Positions 6,241 through 11,309 of a stretch of DNA of 11,309 nt are shown piece after piece. The notes below the pieces were generated by a model. It was not told the DNA's origin and searched no databases. It saw nothing but the letters and a program-made list of their open reading frames with translations. The translations under genes and the position numbers were made by a program. Source of the stretch: Burkholderiaceae bacterium (GTDB lineage Bacteria; Pseudomonadota; Gammaproteobacteria; Burkholderiales; Burkholderiaceae_F); contig JACCSD010000328.1 in assembly GCA_013813185.1 (NCBI GenBank), positions 1-11,309 of the forward strand. The letters run 5' to 3'. Numbering within the stretch: the stretch's first letter is position 1; each line of letters starts with the position of its first letter.

Positions 6241-9200
6241 TCACGTGTAGTTGAAGTACGCGCGACGCACGCGCGGCTGCATCGCTAGGTCCGCCGCAAG
6301 CCGGTCCTCGGGCCGCACGCGCCACTCCTCCGGCAGCGCAACGTCGACGCTGTTCGCACCGTTGCTGTAGCTGATCACGATGCGGCAGCCCTGCGCTGCA
6401 TGCCCGTTGGTCACGCGATACGGGTTCAGCGCGTCGCGCAACCGGATCACGTCGCCTGCGCCTTCGACCTCGATGCGCAGGCGCGCCGCTGCGCGCGCGC
6501 GAGCTTCGGTCAGATCCATCAGTTCGTCGGCCGAGACCGACAGGCGCTGCGCGAATTCGTCGTTGCGCACTCTGCCGATGACGAACAGCAGTTGATCTTC
6601 CTTCAAGAGCGCGCGCTTGCGGTCGTACAGCTCGGAAAAAACCATCAGCTCGAGCTGCGCTGTTCCATCTTCGAGAACGACTACCCCCATGCGCCCGCGC
6701 CGCGTATTCTGGCTGCGCGCCGACACGATCACCCCCGCGAGCCTCACTTGCTCACCTCTCTGTTCGCTTCGTCCGCTCGACGCCGCCTGATGCACGTTGA
6801 TCAGAGGCGTCGGCGCCAGGCGGCGTGCTTCAGCGGCGAACTCGGTGAACAGGTGCCCGGAAAAGTAGTAACCCAGCGCGAGTTTTTCATTCGACAACTT
6901 CTCGCGCTCGCTCCAGCGCGCGGCCGGCACGTAATCGATGTGCCGCGCATTGCTCTCGAACGCGCCGAACAAACTCGCCTGCCCGGCTGCGGCGGCAGCG
7001 CTGTCGGCCGCGTCGATCGCTCTTCCGACGCTCGCCAGCAACACCGCGCGATCGTCGTTCAAACGGTCGAAAGCGCCCGCGCGCACCAGCGCCTCGAACA
7101 CGCGGCGGCTGACAAACTGCTTGTCGACACGCGCGGCGAGGTCAAACAGATCGGAAAACGGCCCCCCTGCCGAGCGTGCGGCGATGATCGCCTCGATCGC
7201 ACCGCGTCCGGTGCCCTTGATGGCGCCAAGACCGTAGCGAATCGTTTTTGCATCGACCGGCTCGAACCGATACGCACTCACATTCACATCCGGCGGGAGC
7301 ACCTTCAGCCCGATCGCCTTGCAGTCCTCAATCAGGTCCTTGACCTTGTCGGTGTCGTCCATCAAGGTCGACAAGTTCGCTGCCATGAAGGCCGCCGGGT
7401 AGTGCACCTTGAAGTAAGCGGTCTGATAGGCGACCAGCGCATACGCCGCGCTATGGCTCTTGTTGAAACCGTAGCCGGCGAACTTTTCAATCAGGTTAAA
7501 GAGCTCGGTTGCCGTGCGCGCATCGACGCCCTTGCCGGCGGCGCCGTCGACGAAGATCGACCGGTGCGTTGCCATCTCTTCAGGCTTTTTCTTGCTCATC
7601 GCACGCCGCAGGAGATCAGCGCCGCCGAGCGAATAGCCGCCGGTCACTTGCGCGATGCGCATCACCTGCTCCTGATACACCATCACGCCGTAGGTCTCGG
7701 AGAGGATCGGCTCGATCGATCGATGCAGGTATTCGACTTTCTGCCGGCCTTGCTTGCGTTCGACGTAGTCCGGGATCAGGTCCATCGGACCCGGGCGATA
7801 CAGCGCGTTCAATGCGATTAAATCTTCCAATCGATCGGGCTTGGCGCGCTTCAGCAGCTCGCGCATGCCGCGCGATTCAAACTGGAATATCGCGGTCGTC
7901 TCGCCACGCTTGAAAATCTCGTAGGTTGCCGCATCGTCGAGCGGCAATCGATCGAGTTCCAGCGCGAACGACGGATCGAGCTGCCTTACGTACTTCAACG
8001 TCAGATCCATGATCGTCAGCGTCGTCAGCCCGAGGAAGTCGAACTTCACGAGCCCGATCGCTTCGACATCGTCCTTGTCGTACTGGCTGATCACGCCTTC
8101 TGTGCCCTGCGCGCAATACAACGGTGTGAAGTCGGTTAGCTTGCCGGGCGCGATCAGCACGCCGCCCGCGTGCATGCCGACGTTGCGCGTCAAGCCTTCG
8201 AGCGGCCTGGCCAGCGCGATCAGCTCCTGATTTTCTTCGTCCGCCGCAACCGCGTCGGCAAACGCGGGCTCCTGCGCGAGAGCGCGCTCGAGCGTCCACG
8301 GATCTGCGGGGTTGTGCGGTATCAGCTTCGAGAGTTGATCGCACTTGGTGTACGGCATATCAAGAACGCGGCCGGCGTCGCGCACGACGGCCTTCGCGCC
8401 CAGCGTACCGAAGGTCGCAATCTGTGATACCGCGTCGTGCCCGTACTTCCGCTTGACGTAGTCGATCACGCGATCACGATTGTCCTGGCAGAAGTCGATG
8501 TCGAAGTCCGGCATCGACACGCGCTCCGGATTCAGAAAGCGCTCGAACAGCAGTCCGTATTGGAGTGGGTCGAGATCGGTAATGCGAAGCGAATACGCCA
8601 CCAGCGACCCGGCACCCGAGCCCCGGCCAGGGCCCACCGGAATGCCATTGCTCTTGGCCCAGTTGATGAAGTCGGCCACGATCAGGAAGTAGCCCGAGTA
8701 CCCCATCGTCGCGATCGTCGAGAGCTCGAGATCGAGTCGCGCGGCGTACTCCGGCCGTCGTGCGTCACGAACGTTTTCGTCCGCGTACAGCTTCGTGAGC
8801 CGCTGCTCGAGCCCGTCCGACGCCAACGCCCGACAGTGGTAGTCGAGCGTCACACCTTCAGGCGTCGGAAACTTCGGCAAGCGCGCGGTGCCCAGTTCAA
8901 GTGTCAGGTTGCAGCGCTTGGCAATTTGCACCGAGTTCGCGAGCGCGACCGGCACATCGGCAAACAGCTCGGCCATTTCGGCCTGCGTTTTGAGGTACTG
9001 GTCCGGCGTGTAACGCCGCGGACGGCGCGTGTCGTTCAACGTATGCCCTTCGGCGATGCACACGCGTGCTTCGTGCGCTCGAAAGTCTGCGCGCTCCAGA
9101 AACTGGATCGGATGCGTCGCGACCACCGGCAGGTGAAGGCGAGTAGCGAGTGACAACGCGGCCTTGGTCTGCACTGCGTCGCGTGCGTCCCCCGTGCGCT

Positions 9201-9723
9201 GCAGCTCCAGGTAGAACCGGCCGTCGAACGACGCCGCCAGCCTCTGCGCCACCAGCGTCGCTGCCTCGGGCTTACCGGCAAGCAAACAAGCGCCGACGGC
9301 ACCGTAGCGTGCGCCGGACAGCGCAATCAACCCTTCCGCAGTTCGACCCTGGCCTTCCTCGAACCACTCGACGCGAACCTCCGCACGGTTGCGATGAGGG
9401 TTTTCAAGATAGGCGCGCGTGATCAGCCCGCACAGATTCAGATAGCCAACGCGGTTTTGCACCAACACCGCCATGCGCGTCGGGCTATCGCGGTCGAGAT
9501 CGTTGGTGATCCACAGATCACAGCCGATGATCGGCTTGATGCCGCGCTTGCGCGCCGCCAGATAAAACCGCACCGCCCCGAACATGTTGGCACTGTCGGT
9601 CAGCGCCAGCGCGCCCTGCCCGTCTACCGCCGCCTTGGCGATCGCGTCCTCGATTCGGACAATGCCGTCGACGACCGAGAACTCCGAATGCAGGCGAAGA
9701 TGGACAAACTGCGTGACACTCAT
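6241..9723 (-). CDS. dnaE: DNA polymerase III subunit alpha
   Basis: The catalytic alpha subunit of the replicative DNA polymerase III, 1160 residues, the same length as the E. coli protein. In order: the N-terminal PHP domain (FVHLRLHSEFSVVDG from residue 6, then ALTDSANMFG and KPIIGCD); the C-family polymerase core with catalytic aspartates D408 and D410 in MPDFDIDFCQDNRD and D562 in KFDFLGL; YRPGPMDLIPDYV and GYGFNKSHSAAYA in the palm/fingers; a clamp-binding QASLF at 915-919 after an Ala-rich linker; and an OB fold at about 993-1070 (VRLAGVIVSA, GRMGVVVLEDGT). The C-terminus (ending RRAYFNYT) would bind tau. The frame is open for 62 more codons upstream, but ATG 9723 matches the conserved N-terminus. 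No clear Shine-Dalgarno or promoter is visible. A perfect DnaA box lies 34 bp upstream. All key catalytic residues are present, so this is a normal housekeeping polymerase. Confidence 0.98.
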   Translation of the reverse strand: MSVTQFVHLRLHSEFSVVDGIVRIEDAIAKAAVDGQGALALTDSANMFGAVRFYLAARKRGIKPIIGCDLWITNDLDRDSPTRMAVLVQNRVGYLNLCGLITRAYLENPHRNRAEVRVEWFEEGQGRTAEGLIALSGARYGAVGACLLAGKPEAATLVAQRLAASFDGRFYLELQRTGDARDAVQTKAALSLATRLHLPVVATHPIQFLERADFRAHEARVCIAEGHTLNDTRRPRRYTPDQYLKTQAEMAELFADVPVALANSVQIAKRCNLTLELGTARLPKFPTPEGVTLDYHCRALASDGLEQRLTKLYADENVRDARRPEYAARLDLELSTIATMGYSGYFLIVADFINWAKSNGIPVGPGRGSGAGSLVAYSLRITDLDPLQYGLLFERFLNPERVSMPDFDIDFCQDNRDRVIDYVKRKYGHDAVSQIATFGTLGAKAVVRDAGRVLDMPYTKCDQLSKLIPHNPADPWTLERALAQEPAFADAVAADEENQELIALARPLEGLTRNVGMHAGGVLIAPGKLTDFTPLYCAQGTEGVISQYDKDDVEAIGLVKFDFLGLTTLTIMDLTLKYVRQLDPSFALELDRLPLDDAATYEIFKRGETTAIFQFESRGMRELLKRAKPDRLEDLIALNALYRPGPMDLIPDYVERKQGRQKVEYLHRSIEPILSETYGVMVYQEQVMRIAQVTGGYSLGGADLLRRAMSKKKPEEMATHRSIFVDGAAGKGVDARTATELFNLIEKFAGYGFNKSHSAAYALVAYQTAYFKVHYPAAFMAANLSTLMDDTDKVKDLIEDCKAIGLKVLPPDVNVSAYRFEPVDAKTIRYGLGAIKGTGRGAIEAIIAARSAGGPFSDLFDLAARVDKQFVSRRVFEALVRAGAFDRLNDDRAVLLASVGRAIDAADSAAAAAGQASLFGAFESNARHIDYVPAARWSEREKLSNEKLALGYYFSGHLFTEFAAEARRLAPTPLINVHQAASSGRSEQRGEQVRLAGVIVSARSQNTRRGRMGVVVLEDGTAQLELMVFSELYDRKRALLKEDQLLFVIGRVRNDEFAQRLSVSADELMDLTEARARAAARLRIEVEGAGDVIRLRDALNPYRVTNGHAAQGCRIVISYSNGANSVDVALPEEWRVRPEDRLAADLAMQPRVRRAYFNYT

Positions 9724-9757
9724 CGATACGATTTTGCCATCGCGACCCTGCAAAGAC

Positions 9758-9766
9758 TGTGGATAA
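9758..9766 (-). promoter_or_regulatory. DnaA box (perfect TTATCCACA) in the dnaE leader
   Basis: The minus strand reads TTATCCACA, the strongest known DnaA-binding 9-mer (as in E. coli oriC R1/R4 type sites). It is oriented with dnaE and ends 34 bp before the dnaE ATG. A single box could let DnaA tune dnaE transcription with the replication cycle. The match is seen directly; the regulatory role is inferred. Confidence 0.6.
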
Positions 9767-9897
9767 CCGACCGATGACTCCAATTTACCGGGCATTCTCC
9801 GGCGAAACCATTGGAACGCCCTGAAATACGTCTTGCCCAACCCTTTTGTCAGCCGCAACGAACGGCTATCGTTATCCCATGGCGATACAACATTCTT

Positions 9898-9903
9898 AGG
9901 AGA
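9898..9903 (+). promoter_or_regulatory. Ribosome binding site deciding the DUF4124 start
   Basis: AGGAGA lies 4 bp before the ATG at 9908, followed immediately by a signal peptide. This settles the start over the ATG-like option at 9833 in the same frame. Confidence 0.8.
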
Positions 9904-9907
9904 CCGC

Positions 9908-10405
9908 ATGCGCCGATTGATCTTCGCCGTTTGCCTGGCCGGTGCGCCGTTGCTGGCTACCGCCCAGTCAATGATCTACAAGGTGCAGATGCCCGACGGC
10001 AGCGTGCTGTACAGCGATAGCGTGCCTTCCGGTGGCAAAGTGCTAGAAGAGCGCGAAGCGAAAAGTACTCCGCGCGTCAACACGCTGCCGAGTCAGCCAG
10101 CCGGAAGGGCCCCGACGGCACAAGGTGCAGCGAGTCGGTCAGGAAGTACAGCGGACCCGATGATGCGCCCGGGCGTAACCACCAAAGGTGCGGCGCCGCC
10201 CGAGAACATTGCCACGTTGGAGCGCGACCTTGCAGTCGCTAAGAGAAAGCTTGAGCTCGGCCGCGAGCCGCTACCCGGCGAGAGACGTGGCTTGGCCGGA
10301 GGAGGCAGCCGCCTGACCCCGGAGTACGAGGCACGCATCGCCGCAATGGAGCGCGATGTCGCGGCGACCGAAACAAAGCTGAAAAACGCCTACGACCGGC
10401 GATAG
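9908..10405 (+). CDS. Secreted DUF4124-domain protein
   Basis: A 165-residue exported protein of unknown function. Residues 1-19 are a signal peptide: MRR, a hydrophobic run LIFAVCLAGAPLL, then ATA with likely cleavage before Q20. The following SMIYKVQMPDGSVLYSDSVP (21-40) is the DUF4124 signature, a short beta-rich unit beginning with a Tyr-Lys pair and containing a Asp-Gly-x-x-x-Tyr-x-Asp pattern. A low-complexity Pro/Ala/Gly/Ser linker (about 55-98) leads to a C-terminal helical part with heptad-like spacing, NIATLERDLAVAKRKLELG (100-118) and EYEARIAAMERDVAATETKL (139-158), probably a coiled coil. Cys9 is inside the signal peptide and not in a lipobox, so it is not an obvious lipoprotein. 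DUF4124 proteins are common in beta- and gamma-proteobacteria and are predicted to be periplasmic. It has its own Shine-Dalgarno and terminator, so it is probably a single-gene unit. Confidence 0.88.
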   Translation: MRRLIFAVCLAGAPLLATAQSMIYKVQMPDGSVLYSDSVPSGGKVLEEREAKSTPRVNTLPSQPAGRAPTAQGAASRSGSTADPMMRPGVTTKGAAPPENIATLERDLAVAKRKLELGREPLPGERRGLAGGGSRLTPEYEARIAAMERDVAATETKLKNAYDRR

Positions 10406-10406
10406 C

Positions 10407-10432
10407 AAACGCCCGCTTCAGCGGGCGTTTTT
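10407..10432 (+). terminator. Rho-independent terminator after the DUF4124 gene
   Basis: A 10-bp perfect stem AAACGCCCGC / GCGGGCGTTT with a TTCA loop runs straight into TT, giving a run of five T's. It starts one base after the TAG stop. The complementary A's upstream are only three, so termination of minus-strand transcripts coming from 10663 would be weaker. Confidence 0.9.
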
Positions 10433-10662
10433 GAAATGCGTCCCCAAGGGAAGACAAGCGCCTAGTATTTAAGCGCCTTTCCGAGAAGCTGCTCTAGATC
10501 CCGCCACCCTTCCGCCAGTCGCGGGGCAAATCGCTGTCAGGTCCGAAGAGCGTCGACATCCTGACTCTCGTCTACCACGACACCAGGGCCTGGCCAAAGC
10601 CCCGGCTCGATCCTCACGGCGCCACACGCAGCCAGCGCTAAGGGCGACTCATGTTCACGAAA
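10433..10662 (-). other. Gap with a stop-interrupted continuation of the upstream minus-strand frame
   Basis: No intact gene is visible here. On the minus strand, the frame of the gene ending at 10663 stays open past its TAG for 41 codons (FREHESPLALAACGAVRIE and onward, including PGLWPGPGVVVDESQ), meets a TGA at 10539-10537, then runs 24 more codons (RFAPRLAEGWRDLEQLLG) to a TAG at 10464-10462. This might be the decayed end of a once longer gene, or simply GC-rich noise. A GTG at 10617 could open a small frame of 26 codons. An 8-bp direct repeat AAGCGCCT lies at 10456-10463 and 10471-10478. Confidence 0.2.
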
Positions 10663-11118
10663 CTAGTCGACCTCCAAGAGCAGCGACCGACGCGGGTCCA
10701 AATCTGGGCACCCTGTGCGCTGCGCGCGCTCGATCCGCACCCACCAGTAAATAAGTTGTAGGGCTGCGTCCGATCCCGGCAGCTCCCGCAGCGCCCTAAT
10801 CGCCGCTTCACATTCCACCTGAATGGCATGCGGGAAATGTTGCAGGCGTAAAGCCCTCAGTTCTACGGGCAGTAGTTCGCCATTGTGGCAACACCGTTCA
10901 ATCGCGACCTGAAGGTCCGCGCTCTCAATTGATGAGAGCCAATCGTCAGCCTCATCCGTCCAGGGACCTTCCAATGTCCACGCGGCGTCGAAAGCTTCAT
11001 CGTTGCGCGGATTGGCCAGAAAGTCGTAGGTCTCAGCTTCGCCGATCGTATCGAATGAGTACGAGGATGGTTCCCAGCGAAATAGTCGCCGGAAGTACAT
11101 GCCTCGTAATTGGTCCAT
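10663..11118 (-). CDS. Hypothetical acidic protein
   Basis: A 151-residue protein that I do not recognise. It begins MDQLRGMYFRRLFRWEPSSY, has an acidic middle rich in Asp, Glu and Trp (EAFDAAWTLEGPWTDEADDW, about 41-60), a Cys pair (ERCCHNGE), and a helical C-terminal half (VECEAAIRALRELPG and LQLIYWWVRIERAQR). It has no signal peptide or convincing membrane span, so it is likely cytoplasmic. The start at ATG 11118 is supported by AGGGA 7 bp upstream (11130-11126); an ATG six codons later is the alternative. Codon use is clearly less GC-biased at third positions than in dnaE or the glycosyltransferases, which suggests an accessory or recently acquired gene. Small acidic proteins of this size include immunity proteins of toxin systems, but nothing here shows that directly and no toxin gene is in view. 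Confidence 0.55.
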   Translation of the reverse strand: MDQLRGMYFRRLFRWEPSSYSFDTIGEAETYDFLANPRNDEAFDAAWTLEGPWTDEADDWLSSIESADLQVAIERCCHNGELLPVELRALRLQHFPHAIQVECEAAIRALRELPGSDAALQLIYWWVRIERAQRTGCPDLDPRRSLLLEVD

Positions 11119-11309
11119 GGCTTGGTCCCTGGGGCACTCGGTGCAGCTGTCCGGACACGATTAAGTTAAAGCTAGTGCTTCGGACGATAGCGAACGCAGC
11201 CTCCGCCAAGCTTCGCACTAGCTAGCCATAGCCGATCGGCTGTCGAAAAGGTCCGCAACTAGCGCTCAGTCAGCATCGGTAATCGTGCCCTTCAGTGTCC
11301 GCTTACGAC
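11119..11309. other. Right-edge region, no intact gene recognised
   Basis: This stretch is upstream of the hypothetical gene and should contain its promoter; only weak A/T-rich strings (TTTAACTTAAT on minus, 11172-11162) are visible. A minus-strand frame enters from the right edge and stops at TGA 11268-11266, ending in RTLKGTITDAD. It could be the tail of a neighbouring gene, but 14 codons are too few to judge. Confidence 0.25.
11170..11223. repeat. 9-bp perfect inverted repeat AGCTAGTGC / GCACTAGCT
   Basis: The arms lie at 11170-11178 and 11215-11223 with 36 bp between them, about 50-100 bp upstream of the hypothetical gene's start. The inner sequence is GC-rich and can pair only partly (GCTT with AAGC). 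It may be a leader-RNA hairpin, a paired operator, or a remnant of an element end. No transposase is present. Confidence 0.45.

Larger units (their letters stand above)
9724..9907. promoter_or_regulatory. Divergent dnaE / DUF4124 intergenic region
   Basis: This 184-bp gap holds the leaders of both genes. For the plus gene, TTGTCA (9846-9851, five of six -35 matches) and TATCGT (9867-9872) are 15 bp apart, shorter than ideal. For dnaE no convincing pair is seen; TAAATT on the minus strand (in 9780-9790) is a weak -10-like string. A DnaA box is at 9758-9766. In-frame extensions of both genes across this region are not coding-like. Confidence 0.4.

Noticed and set aside
6400..7821. Long plus-strand open frame of 473 codons antisense to dnaE
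   Set aside because: It lies wholly inside dnaE, whose frame matches the polymerase along its length. The antisense product is Arg/His/Gln-rich without recognisable motifs, as is usual for shadow frames in GC-rich genes.
9833..9907. Earlier start for the DUF4124 gene at 9833
   Set aside because: It would bury the signal peptide behind 25 extra residues; AGGAGA just before ATG 9908 marks the real start.
9724..9909. 62-codon N-terminal extension of dnaE
   Set aside because: DnaE proteins begin at the FVHLRxHS segment, which follows ATG 9723. The extension would overlap the DUF4124 start and shows no conserved character.
11033..11218. 61-codon minus-strand frame starting at GTG 11218
   Set aside because: It overlaps the hypothetical gene's N-terminus in another frame, starts inside the inverted repeat, and has no Shine-Dalgarno; the 10663-11118 gene has one.
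11160..11225. Integron attC-like site suggested by GTTAAAG next to an inverted repeat
   Set aside because: The core site should be GTTRRRY with a matching RYYYAAC partner; GTTAAAG fails at the last base and no partner core is present. No integrase is in the window.

Overview
The window looks like chromosomal DNA of a Burkholderiaceae beta-proteobacterium, most likely Burkholderia, Paraburkholderia or Caballeronia. The basis is the high GC content with strong GC bias at third codon positions, the family-level look of the MsbA and DnaE proteins, and a cluster of lipopolysaccharide (LPS) core genes sitting beside dnaE. I worked from sequence and remembered family motifs only, so the genus is an inference.

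Layout. From 1 to 6237 there is an LPS core and export cluster. It holds msbA (minus, cut by the left edge), a family 9 glycosyltransferase (plus, GTG start at 1657), a long minus-strand gene joining a family 25 glycosyltransferase to an O-antigen ligase in one frame, and two family 2 glycosyltransferases on plus (4665-5423 and 5428-6237) that form a tight operon. From 6241 to 9723 is dnaE (minus), the replicative polymerase alpha subunit, 1160 residues. From 9908 to 10405 is a small secreted DUF4124 protein (plus) ending in a clear intrinsic terminator. From 10433 to the right edge the sequence looks less constrained. It holds one unrecognised minus-strand gene (10663-11118), a stop-interrupted continuation of its frame, and an inverted repeat.

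How the genes work together. The glycosyltransferases build the lipid A-core on the cytoplasmic face, MsbA flips it across the inner membrane, and the ligase joins O-antigen to it on the periplasmic face. Here one cytoplasmic core transferase appears to be physically tethered to the ligase. Strands alternate almost gene by gene. One convergent pair overlaps by 46 bp and another is separated by 3 bp, so transcripts from the two sides must collide or overlap.

Most notable points: the GT25-ligase fusion; a perfect 9-bp DnaA box (TTATCCACA) 34 bp upstream of the dnaE start; a pair of 10-bp repeats (TGCGAAGCAT) in the msbA/GT9 divergent promoter region, next to a tiny leader frame whose stop overlaps the GT9 start; and the interrupted accessory frame at the right end. 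I saw no mobile element, CRISPR array, tRNA or rRNA, and nothing I would call a complete new defence system.
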